The position numbers and the translations under genes were made by a program. From the NCBI GenBank assembly GCA_947474485.1, contig CANJJP010000055.1:1-8330 (forward strand): a DNA stretch of 8,330 nt. The letters run 5' to 3'. The stretch's first letter is position 1, and every line of letters starts with the position of its first letter. Below the pieces are notes generated by a model. The model did not search any database and had not been told where the DNA came from. It saw only the letters and a list, made by a program, of their open reading frames with translations. Positions 1 to 6,515 of the stretch are shown in pieces. The stretch comes from Bacteroidota bacterium (GTDB lineage: Bacteria; Bacteroidota; Bacteroidia; B-17B0; Aurantibacillaceae).

Positions 1-246
1 ACAAGTGTTATCATACAATGCTTTTATAGCTTCTTGTTCTGAACTATAGATGGTTTTAAATTTAGCAAGATTATAAATTTGTGAAAATGTATACGTTTGA
101 TTTTCGATTAATTTATCTAAACCTCTATCTGCATAAATGGTAAGGTTTCCTGATGTAGGTGTATCAAGATTATCATGCTCTTGCTGTGTTTGACAAGCAG
201 TGAGAATGATTATAAAACAAAGCGATAAAAATTTAATTGTTTTCAT
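1..246 (-). CDS. PstS-like substrate-binding lipoprotein, N-terminal part (partial, runs off left edge)
   Basis: This reading frame is open from an ATG at 246 to base 1, giving 82 residues with no stop, so the C-terminal part lies outside the window. The first 18 residues are a lipoprotein signal: Lys at 2 and 5, a hydrophobic stretch, then the lipobox LTAC with the acylated Cys at 18. After a short polar linker the mature part begins with SGNLTIYAD (from about residue 32) and continues to a segment rich in E/A ending near EEAIKAL-like sequence. From memory this resembles the opening of Bacteroidota PstS-type phosphate-binding lipoproteins, where a strand of the form GTLTIYADES is followed by an acidic helix. 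Ligand-binding residues are not in view, so phosphate specificity is an inference from the family. Its start overlaps the end of the upstream small membrane protein gene by 14 nt in another frame, which suggests translational coupling. No promoter of its own is visible. Confidence 0.62.
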   Translation of the reverse strand, partial: MKTIKFLSLCFIIILTACQTQQEHDNLDTPTSGNLTIYADRGLDKLIENQTYTFSQIYNLAKFKTIYSSEQEAIKALYDNTC

Positions 247-457
247 TTTGTTTTAGTCTTTTAATTTGTTGGTAAACTCTAATTCCTCTAAAAATAGAAT
301 AGATGATGAATATAATTCCAATATAAGTTCTGTTAGGAGGAGGAATGGTTTCGTAAAGTGCGTTGGTAGTAAGCAGGCCAATTCCCATAACAAGTATTAG
401 TATGCTCATTAAAGCACCAACATACATATACACACGTTGTAACAAATTATTATTCAT
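233..457 (-). CDS. Small two-helix membrane protein, conserved-looking, function unknown
   Basis: This 74-residue protein has two hydrophobic segments that look like transmembrane helices, roughly residues 10-32 and 43-62. They are joined by a short turn with three consecutive prolines (PPPNR, about 39-43). The tail after the second helix is strongly basic (QQIKRLKQ), so by the positive-inside rule both ends are probably cytoplasmic. It is real rather than a shadow: it starts inside the stop codon of the ABC transporter gene (TAATG, sharing base 457), and its end overlaps the start of the PstS-like lipoprotein gene by 14 nt. Such junctions are typical of translationally coupled genes. I do not recognise the family. 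From context it may assist the exporter or link to the lipoprotein, but nothing in the sequence itself gives a function. Confidence 0.8.
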   Translation of the reverse strand: MNNNLLQRVYMYVGALMSILILVMGIGLLTTNALYETIPPPNRTYIGIIFIIYSIFRGIRVYQQIKRLKQNENN

Positions 458-2289
458 TATGCTTTTGCTAAATCATATTGTAAACGACATAAACTTCTGT
501 ATAAACCGTCTTCGTTTTTAATTAACTCATCATGTGTTCCGTTTTCAACTACCATTCCTTTTTCTAATACAATAATTTTATCTGCATTTCTAATAGTTGA
601 TAAACGATGCGCAATAACAATACTTGTGCGACCTTCCATTAATTTATCTAACGCTTCTTGCACTAAACGCTCACTTTCACTATCTAAAGAACTTGTGGCT
701 TCATCTAAAATTAATATGGAAGGGTTTTTAAGTACAGCACGAGCAATGGCAATACGTTGTCTTTGTCCACCAGATAATTGAATGCCCCGCTCACCAACAA
801 TTGTGTCAAATTTTTCAGGAAAACTTTCGATAAAATCCAATGCATTTGCTTTACGAGCAGCTTCTCTAATTTCTTCAAGAGATGCATTTGGTTTACCGTA
901 GGAAATATTTTCTCTAATGCTTCCTGCAAATAAAATTACATCTTGTGGTACAATTGCCATTTGATTTCGAAGTTTAGAAAGCTCAAAATCTTTTGTGTTT
1001 TTTCCATTTAATTTAATGGTTCCATCAACTGGATCATAAAAACGCAACACCATGGCTGCAATGGTTGATTTACCGGAGCCGCTTGGTCCAACTAAGGCAA
1101 TGGTTTCACCCGCATTTGCTTTAAATGAAATGTTGTGTAACACTTTAAAATCTGGACGAGTAGGGTAGTGGAAGTTTACTTTACTGAATTCGATTTCACT
1201 TGCTAAAGCAGCTTCTTTATTATCTCTTGTAAATTCTAAATCAATATCTTCGTTTGTACCATCAATTAATTCAAATACTCTATCTGTTGCGCCCAATGCA
1301 CGTTGTATAGATGCTAATTGCTCTGGAATACCTGCTAATGAAGCTGCAACAAAAGAGGAAACCATAATAAAAATACCAAAAGCTTCTGCACTTAATTCAC
1401 CTTCACTTTTTAATAAAAGCATTTTTAATAAAATGAAAAAGATAGAACCGAAAACAAATATCATAATGAAAGCGAAGAAAGTACCGCGCATTAAACCATA
1501 TTTAATTCCAAAATCTCTTATGTCGGTTACAATAGAAGAGTATTTCCCAATTTCATATTTTTCGTTCGTAAATGTTTTTACATTGCTTATTCCTGTTAAA
1601 GCTTCACCTACAACAACATTCGATTGCGCAATTTTTTCTTGATAATCTTTTGAGTACTTTCTGATTTTTTTTCCGAATACGATTGCTAAAATTGTAATAG
1701 GTGGAATAATCATTAAGAACCACATAGCAACTTTCCAGTTGGTATAATAAATCAAAACACCAATTCCTCCGAACCCAACAATTAGCTGACGGATAATTTC
1801 TGCGATGCTAATGGTAAATGCTTCTGAAATAACATTGATATCAGTTGCCATTCTACTACTTAATTCTGCTACCTGATTTTTAGAGAAAAAACCCATCGGC
1901 ATTTGAATTAACTTTTTGAATGCATCTTTTCTTAAGCCACTTAAAATATTTTCGGTAACACGGGTAAATGTAGAAACTCGTCCAAACGAGAAAAAAGCCT
2001 GTAAAACCAAAACTCCTAATAATATCAAACCTATTTTTTTTATTTCTTCCGTCATTTTTTCTGGGCTGATGCCAGTTTCGCCAAAATAACTCAATAATTT
2101 ACCCGAAATAATTGGGAAAATAAGCCCTACAATTGCTGTTCCCGCCAAAAAGAACATTCCTAAGCCAAATAAATATTTTTGGCCTTGGAGGTATTTAAAT
2201 AGGCGTAACGACTTAACTAAATTCTTGCGATTTAGCTTAGCCTTAGGTAATTCGTCTTTTTTATCTGTATCGCCACCTCTTTTGGCCAT
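457..2289 (-). CDS. ABC exporter half-transporter (fused membrane and ATPase domains, MsbA/ABCB type)
   Basis: This 610-residue protein has the size and order of a homodimeric type I (type IV fold) ABC exporter. After a charged N-terminal extension of about 30 residues there are six likely membrane helices (about 40-62, 85-103, 160-182, 187-206, 268-291, 300-322). The nucleotide-binding domain runs from about 365 to the end. The ATPase motifs are complete: A-loop Tyr375, Walker A GPSGSGKST (401-409), Q-loop Gln449, signature LSGGQ (505-509), Walker B ILILD (525-529) with catalytic Glu530, D-loop SLD (534-536) and switch His561. It should therefore be an active ATPase in the inner membrane. 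Substrate cannot be read from sequence; lipid, peptide and drug exporters all fit this class. It is the first gene of a leftward unit, with a promoter -7 box just upstream, and its stop overlaps the next start as TAATG. Confidence 0.93.
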   Translation of the reverse strand: MAKRGGDTDKKDELPKAKLNRKNLVKSLRLFKYLQGQKYLFGLGMFFLAGTAIVGLIFPIISGKLLSYFGETGISPEKMTEEIKKIGLILLGVLVLQAFFSFGRVSTFTRVTENILSGLRKDAFKKLIQMPMGFFSKNQVAELSSRMATDINVISEAFTISIAEIIRQLIVGFGGIGVLIYYTNWKVAMWFLMIIPPITILAIVFGKKIRKYSKDYQEKIAQSNVVVGEALTGISNVKTFTNEKYEIGKYSSIVTDIRDFGIKYGLMRGTFFAFIMIFVFGSIFFILLKMLLLKSEGELSAEAFGIFIMVSSFVAASLAGIPEQLASIQRALGATDRVFELIDGTNEDIDLEFTRDNKEAALASEIEFSKVNFHYPTRPDFKVLHNISFKANAGETIALVGPSGSGKSTIAAMVLRFYDPVDGTIKLNGKNTKDFELSKLRNQMAIVPQDVILFAGSIRENISYGKPNASLEEIREAARKANALDFIESFPEKFDTIVGERGIQLSGGQRQRIAIARAVLKNPSILILDEATSSLDSESERLVQEALDKLMEGRTSIVIAHRLSTIRNADKIIVLEKGMVVENGTHDELIKNEDGLYRSLCRLQYDLAKA

Positions 2290-2309
2290 AAATTCATTAA
2301 TTTAGCCCA

Positions 2310-2317
2310 CAAAAGTA
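2310..2317 (-). promoter_or_regulatory. Probable -7 promoter box for the ABC exporter unit
   Basis: Read on the minus strand this is TACTTTTG, a full match to the Bacteroidota -7 element TAnnTTTG, 20 nt upstream of the exporter ATG at 2289. That would give a leader of only about 15 nt. The expected -33 element is poor: only GTTT is present about 19 nt further upstream (2340-2337). The call rests mainly on the -7 match and position. Confidence 0.5.
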
Positions 2318-2352
2318 CTAACTAAAGGCGCTAAAAAAACCTTTTTCGAAAA

Positions 2353-2383
2353 TTTGTGAATTAATAAAAAGTATGTATCTTTG
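2353..2383 (+). promoter_or_regulatory. Bacteroidota housekeeping promoter for rpmH
   Basis: TTTG at 2353-2356 and TATCTTTG at 2376-2383 are separated by exactly 19 bp, matching the -33 (TTTG) and -7 (TAnnTTTG) consensus of the primary sigma factor in this phylum. Transcription would start near 2389, leaving an AT-rich leader of about 60 nt before the rpmH ATG at 2448. No Shine-Dalgarno site is evident in that leader, as is usual in the phylum. Confidence 0.75.
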
Positions 2384-2447
2384 CCACCCGATTCGTAAAA
2401 TTGGATTTAATAAGTAAATAAGTTATAACAGTAAAATATAGAATATC

Positions 2448-2603
2448 ATGAAACGTACATTCCAACCTTCGCAACGTAAACGTAGAAACAAACACGGATT
2501 CCGTGAGAGAATGAGTTCTGCAAATGGTCGTAGGGTATTAGCTGCTCGTAGATCTCGTGGCAGAAAAAGATTAACAGTATCAAGTGAGAAAACTCACAAA
2601 TAA
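2448..2603 (+). CDS. rpmH: Large ribosomal subunit protein bL34
   Basis: This 51-residue, very basic protein starts MKRTFQPSQRKRRNKHGFRERM, broken here as MKRTFQPS followed by QRKRRNKHGF, and ends in a Lys/His tail. The segments MKRTFQPS, HGFRERM, GRRVLAARRSRGRKRL(T/S) are the signature of bL34 across bacteria, and the short C-terminal extension (TVSSEKTHK) is a common Bacteroidota feature. bL34 is a late-assembling protein of the 50S subunit. In many bacteria rpmH sits between dnaA and rnpA, but here it stands alone: its own consensus promoter lies upstream and a hairpin terminator follows 36 nt after the stop, with no rnpA behind it. It is monocistronic and flanked by genes on the opposite strand on both sides. 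Confidence 0.97.
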   Translation: MKRTFQPSQRKRRNKHGFRERMSSANGRRVLAARRSRGRKRLTVSSEKTHK

Positions 2604-2639
2604 TTGCTAATTCGCCTTTTTAAGGCATTTATTTATATT

Positions 2640-2676
2640 AAAAAAACCTCGAAAGATTTTCTTTCGAGGTTTTTTT
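2640..2676. terminator. Bidirectional intrinsic terminator between rpmH and pdxA
   Basis: CCTCGAAAG at 2647-2655 and CTTTCGAGG at 2661-2669 form a perfect 9-bp stem with a 5-nt ATTTT loop. The stem is flanked by seven A on the left (2640-2646) and seven T on the right (2670-2676), which can extend it to 16 bp. The T run ends rpmH transcripts on the plus strand, and the A run reads as a U tract for pdxA transcripts on the minus strand. The hairpin lies 36 nt after the rpmH stop and 22 nt after the pdxA stop, so it can serve both convergent units. Confidence 0.93.
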
Positions 2677-2698
2677 GTTTGTATTAAAATTTTGATTT

Positions 2699-3763
2699 TC
2701 ACCCTCTATCGTCTTTCTTCATTTTGCTTATAGCCAAAGGATTTGCGCTAATTTCCGAGTTTAATTTTCTATTTCTAAACACATCAATTGCCATGTAAAT
2801 TGCTTTTTTAAGTGATGTTTCATCTGCAATCCCTTTTCCTGCAATATCGTAAGCTGTTCCGTGGTCAGGCGAGGTGCGTACAATTGATAAGCCTGCTGTA
2901 TAATTAACTCCATCAGAGAATGCGATGGATTTGAAAGGAATTAATCCTTGATCGTGATACATGGCTAAAACAGCATCAAACTGCTTGTAGGTTTTGTTTC
3001 CAAAAAATCCATCAGATGGATATGGGCCGTACACTTGTAATTTATCTTTTAATTCATCAATTGCAGGTTGAACAATTGTATTGTCTTCGTTTCCAATTGC
3101 CCCGTTGTCGCCAGCGTGCGGGTTTAAAGCAAGCACTGCAATTTTTGGTTTTCTAATATTAAAATCGGTTTGTAATGTTTTGTTTAATTGTAAAAGCTTG
3201 GCTACGATTTTTTCTTTTGTAATTGTTTTTGCTATGTCGCTTACTGGAATATGCCCCGTAACTAAACCAACTCTTAAATCTTCGCTACACAATAACATCA
3301 AAGCAGTATCTTCTTTTCCCGAAAACTTTTCAGATAAATATTCGGTGTGACCAGCAAATTTAAATTGTTCGCTTTGTATGTTGTGTTTGTTTATAGGTGC
3401 TGTAACTAAAACATCAATTTCATTATTCTTTAATGCTTCACAAGCTTTTTCTATACTAAGAAAAGCATATTTACCGCCAGCTTCAGTTGATTTGCCCACT
3501 TCAATATTTACTTCTTCTTCGTAGCAATTAAAAACGTTAGGCTTTTTAGTGTTTAGTTCTTTTAAATCTTTTACAGGATGAAAATTTAATTCTTCCAGGT
3601 TCAATGCTTTTCTGTAAAAACTAACTGTTTTTTGAGAGCTGAATAAAACCGGAGTGCAAATTTCGCACATCGCAGGTTCTAAAAGAGTTTTTAAAATGGT
3701 TTCAATTCCAATCCCATTAATATCACCTTGTGTAATTCCAACTCTTATTTTTTGTTCGCTCAT
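2699..3763 (-). CDS. pdxA: 4-hydroxythreonine-4-phosphate dehydrogenase
   Basis: PdxA oxidises 4-phosphooxy-L-threonine with NAD; the product decarboxylates to the amino ketone that PdxJ joins to deoxyxylulose phosphate, forming pyridoxine 5'-phosphate. The 354-residue length fits the family (about 330-365). Near the N-terminus is the family start GITQGDINGIG (9-19), followed by APINK (122-126) and the substrate-site GHTEYL (138-143). The three metal-binding histidines expected from E. coli PdxA are present at His171 (TGHIPVSD), His216 (NPHAGDNG) and His270 (MYHDQG), with nearly the same spacing. The C-terminal TSPDHGTAYDIAGKG (298-311) is also intact. It should be an active cytosolic homodimer. 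It is the last gene of a leftward unit, starting 15 nt after the stop of the unrecognised secreted-protein gene, and is closed by the shared hairpin at 2640-2676. The organism therefore probably makes B6 by the DXP-dependent route; pdxJ is not in the window. Confidence 0.95.
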   Translation of the reverse strand: MSEQKIRVGITQGDINGIGIETILKTLLEPAMCEICTPVLFSSQKTVSFYRKALNLEELNFHPVKDLKELNTKKPNVFNCYEEEVNIEVGKSTEAGGKYAFLSIEKACEALKNNEIDVLVTAPINKHNIQSEQFKFAGHTEYLSEKFSGKEDTALMLLCSEDLRVGLVTGHIPVSDIAKTITKEKIVAKLLQLNKTLQTDFNIRKPKIAVLALNPHAGDNGAIGNEDNTIVQPAIDELKDKLQVYGPYPSDGFFGNKTYKQFDAVLAMYHDQGLIPFKSIAFSDGVNYTAGLSIVRTSPDHGTAYDIAGKGIADETSLKKAIYMAIDVFRNRKLNSEISANPLAISKMKKDDRG

Positions 3764-3778
3764 AATTTTGTGATCAAT

Positions 3779-4894
3779 TTATTCAACTATCCAGCCTGCA
3801 ATTGCAGCTACTTCATCCGCATCTATGCTCTTCCATTTTTTGGTAATGTTGTTCCAAACCGCTATTCCTTGCGGATAAACTTCTTCACCAATTTTCATTT
3901 TATTGTCTACCGCAATGGCATACTTGCAGGTTCTAATGTTTTTTATTTCGCATTGGTATTTGCCAATGTCTGCTTTATTATATTTTATTGCGTGTCCGTA
4001 TGATTGTGTTTTCCATTCCACATCATATCCGTGGCCTTCGTGCTCAAATAAAACTTCAGTAATACTTAGTTTTTTTATATCAACATAAAACTTACCTTTT
4101 CCGCAAACGTATTCAATGTTTCCATCTCCATCCTTGGCAAAGTAAGAATTAAAATGTGATTTAGGAACATCTTTTATAACACCACTTTTAGTCTGAGTTT
4201 TATTTACATTTACTTTAAAAATTGTTGCTTCATTTTTAGAAACGTTGTAATATGGGAATAGGAAATTGTCTTTATCTAGCCAGTAAATCGGGATTTCGCT
4301 TTTCTTTTTTGAGTTAATAATTTCTTCACCAAAGCCAGCATCACTCACTAATAAAAACTTGTCTTTGTTGACCGGATACAACCAAATACTTCTGTTAGAT
4401 GTTTCGTAATCAACTTCAATATCCTGTGCAACAATTGCTTTAAATTTTGCGGATTTTACTTCGGCGTATTTTCCTGTTTTCGCTTCAAGCACCGAATAAA
4501 ATTTGCCCTTAAAAATATCGTTGGTGTAAAAAATTAAACTATCCCCGCTTTCCTTAATAAAAGTTGCTTTATCACCAGAAACAACTTGCTTTGTTTGAAG
4601 GTCAATAATGTTACCAATACCTGTTATTAACCAATGGTTCTTAAAAATAAAACTACCTTCAACATCTGCTCTGATTAAATCTTTTGCATTGTCTTTACCC
4701 GTTACTGTAAGTAGTTTTTCCTTCCCTTTAAATTCACCATTTTCAAAATTGTAACGGTAAATATCCTGCATCAAAGCTTTAGTATTGTTAAGTTGGTATT
4801 GAGTTACAATCAATGAGTATTTGTTAGATTGACTAAATCCATTAAATGCTAATACAACACTAAATAGTAATATAATCAGTAAACGTTTGCTCAT
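3779..4894 (-). CDS. Secreted protein of unknown function, probably beta-rich
   Basis: This 371-residue protein begins with a clear Sec signal peptide: Lys3-Arg4, a hydrophobic core (5-17), and a likely cleavage after FSQ at residue 22, the usual pattern in Bacteroidota. I do not recognise the mature family. It is rich in short alternating hydrophobic/polar strands separated by turns containing Asp, Gly, Asn and Lys (for example around 82-93, 120-136, 180-187, 203-216, 268-273), which suggests a beta-propeller or other all-beta fold. Three cysteines occur only in the C-terminal third (265, 316, 324). There is no lipobox and no obvious type IX sorting domain at the C-terminus, so it is probably periplasmic. 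It lies 16 nt downstream of the aminopeptidase gene and 15 nt upstream of pdxA, so all three are probably co-transcribed. The ATG at 4894 is directly preceded by the purine run AAAAAGGGG, a possible though very close ribosome binding site. Confidence 0.85.
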   Translation of the reverse strand: MSKRLLIILLFSVVLAFNGFSQSNKYSLIVTQYQLNNTKALMQDIYRYNFENGEFKGKEKLLTVTGKDNAKDLIRADVEGSFIFKNHWLITGIGNIIDLQTKQVVSGDKATFIKESGDSLIFYTNDIFKGKFYSVLEAKTGKYAEVKSAKFKAIVAQDIEVDYETSNRSIWLYPVNKDKFLLVSDAGFGEEIINSKKKSEIPIYWLDKDNFLFPYYNVSKNEATIFKVNVNKTQTKSGVIKDVPKSHFNSYFAKDGDGNIEYVCGKGKFYVDIKKLSITEVLFEHEGHGYDVEWKTQSYGHAIKYNKADIGKYQCEIKNIRTCKYAIAVDNKMKIGEEVYPQGIAVWNNITKKWKSIDADEVAAIAGWIVE

Positions 4895-4910
4895 CCCCTT
4901 TTTGAAGTAA

Positions 4911-6332
4911 CTAGTTGTTTTTAAAGAAATCGAACAATAATCTTACTCCAATACCTGTGCCACCTTTTGGTTGATAACCATTTGGTGCAGTTAAGAAAGC
5001 CGGCCCTGCAATATCTAAGTGAATGTAAGGATAATCTGTGAACTTCACCAAAAATCTACCAGCAGTGATTGCTCCTGCTTGCGGACCACCTAAGTTTTTC
5101 ATATCAGCAATATCCGATTTTATTAATTCATCATATTCCTCCCAAAATGGAAATTCAGCTAAACGCTCGTGGGTATTGTGTCCGCTTTGTTTTAATTTGT
5201 TTGTTGTTTTTTCATCGGCATTACCCATACTTACAATTCCTTGAATGCCAATTGCAGCTGCTGCAGCGCCAGTAAGCGTTGCTAAATCAATAACTAATTC
5301 GGGTTTGTATTTTTTAGCAAAAGCTAATGCATCGCCTAAAATCATTCTTCCCTCTGCATCAGAATTAAGCATTTCTACAGTGCTACCGTCGAACATTTTA
5401 ATCACATCACCAGGAGCAAATGCATTAAATCCAGGTCGGTTATCGGTTGCTGGTACTAAACCAATTACATGTACATTTAATTTAGCTTTAGCAATAGCAA
5501 ACATAGTTGCGCCAACTGCTGCAGCACCTGCCATGTCGCACTTCATCATATCCATACTTGATGGTGTAGGTTTTAAACTTAGTCCACCTGTATCGTAAGT
5601 AACACCTTTACCAACTAAAACGAAAGGTTTTTTATTCTTCGCGTTTTTTGGTTTGTATTCCATTATGGTAAAAGTTGGCGGGTCAACACTACCTTTGTTT
5701 ACAGAAAGTAAACCGCCCATTTTTAATTGAGTAATTTTTACTTTGTTGTAAACTTCGACTTTGAAACCTGCAGCGGTCCCCATCTTTTTAAAACGATTAG
5801 ATAGTTCTGTTGCATTTAATGTGTTTACTGGTTCGTTAACTAAATCACGAGCTATACAAACAGCCTCGGTATTAATGTTTAGTTCGTTAGTATTTGCATC
5901 ACTAACTTTTCCATTAATTAAAATGGAAGCAAGAGTGTTTTTAGTTTTCTTAGTTTTATATAGGATAAATTGGTAATTGCCCAGTGCCATTCCTTCTGCA
6001 CAAGCTAATGAATCTTCTACATGTGCAGTTTCAGCAGTAATACCTACACTTGTTTTTTTAGCATCATTTAAAATTGCAGCAAGTGAGCAACCTGATTTAC
6101 GCAGCTTTTCTTTGCGTTTGTTTTGCTCAGCTTTATTATCAACAATAACTACAAATACTAATCTTTTTAATTGATTTACAGTAACTGATTTCTTTTCCGC
6201 TTTAATCTGTTGTTTAACGTATTCAGTCTCATTATCAGATAAACCGTACTTTTTTCCACTTTTAAATTCAGTAGTTAAAATCACTAGGTTTTCTTTTAAT
6301 TCATCAAAGTTGCTTTTTTTAACGATTGCCAT
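4911..6332 (-). CDS. pepA: M17 family leucyl aminopeptidase (PepA type)
   Basis: The enzyme removes N-terminal residues, preferably Leu, from peptides using two metal ions, and is normally a cytosolic hexamer. The 473-residue length is slightly short of E. coli PepA (503). The variable N-terminal domain covers about residues 1-150 and the catalytic domain the rest. All expected catalytic residues are present: metal ligands Lys242 and Asp247 (GKGVTYDTGG, 241-250), Asp266 (KCDMAG), Asp325 and Glu327 in NSDAEGR (323-329), plus catalytic Lys254 (SLKP) and Arg329. The family signature is usually NTDAEGR; Ser for Thr here is conservative. No signal peptide is seen. The gene heads a leftward unit with the unrecognised secreted protein and pdxA, and a -7 box lies about 33 nt upstream of its ATG. 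The symbol follows the family; E. coli PepA also binds DNA, which cannot be assumed here. Confidence 0.93.
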   Translation of the reverse strand: MAIVKKSNFDELKENLVILTTEFKSGKKYGLSDNETEYVKQQIKAEKKSVTVNQLKRLVFVVIVDNKAEQNKRKEKLRKSGCSLAAILNDAKKTSVGITAETAHVEDSLACAEGMALGNYQFILYKTKKTKNTLASILINGKVSDANTNELNINTEAVCIARDLVNEPVNTLNATELSNRFKKMGTAAGFKVEVYNKVKITQLKMGGLLSVNKGSVDPPTFTIMEYKPKNAKNKKPFVLVGKGVTYDTGGLSLKPTPSSMDMMKCDMAGAAAVGATMFAIAKAKLNVHVIGLVPATDNRPGFNAFAPGDVIKMFDGSTVEMLNSDAEGRMILGDALAFAKKYKPELVIDLATLTGAAAAAIGIQGIVSMGNADEKTTNKLKQSGHNTHERLAEFPFWEEYDELIKSDIADMKNLGGPQAGAITAGRFLVKFTDYPYIHLDIAGPAFLTAPNGYQPKGGTGIGVRLLFDFFKNN

Positions 6333-6364
6333 AAATAGAATTTGTAATTTTGTGTAAGTTTTTT

Positions 6365-6372
6365 CAAATGTA
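6365..6372 (-). promoter_or_regulatory. Probable -7 promoter box for the pepA unit
   Basis: Read on the minus strand this is TACATTTG, matching TAnnTTTG. It lies 32 nt upstream of the aminopeptidase ATG at 6332, giving a leader of roughly 26 nt. The -33 position about 19 bp further upstream has TTTC (6395-6392) instead of TTTG. The box is only 9 bp from the -33 element of the opposing mqnC promoter. Confidence 0.5.
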
Positions 6373-6381
6373 AAGAAATTA

Positions 6382-6412
6382 TTTGCTTAAAGAAAGCATT
6401 ATTTTAAATTTG
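6382..6412 (+). promoter_or_regulatory. Bacteroidota housekeeping promoter for mqnC
   Basis: TTTG at 6382-6385 and TAAATTTG at 6405-6412 are exactly 19 bp apart, the same arrangement as the rpmH promoter. Transcription should start near 6418, leaving a leader of about 97 nt before the ATG at 6516. The leader has no Shine-Dalgarno site and only a weak 5-bp inverted repeat (CTAAC 6493-6497, GTTAG 6509-6513) next to the start codon. Confidence 0.68.
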
Positions 6413-6515
6413 GTGTGTTCTAGAAATTAGACTTTTTTAGGCGAGTGATATTTTAAAATTGAAGCTCAACTACAAAAAGGCAATTTATAGTACTAACCAC
6501 TAAAATCAGTTAGCT

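Noticed and set aside
2614..2626. Small inverted repeat GCCTT / AAGGC just after rpmH
   Set aside because: The stem is only 5 bp with a 3-nt loop and no useful T run; the strong hairpin at 2640-2676 explains termination.
3728..4003. 91-codon plus-strand frame across the pdxA / secreted-protein junction
   Set aside because: It is antisense to two real genes and its protein is a low-complexity Phe/Asn/Tyr-rich string typical of a shadow frame.
4909..4916. 8-bp palindrome AACTAGTT at the pepA stop codon
   Set aside because: It is too short to be significant in AT-rich DNA and has no second copy or flanking structure.
5245..5598. 117-codon open frame on the plus strand inside the aminopeptidase gene
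   Set aside because: It lies antisense to the conserved catalytic core of the M17 aminopeptidase, has no promoter or family resemblance, and is explained by the codon use of the real gene.
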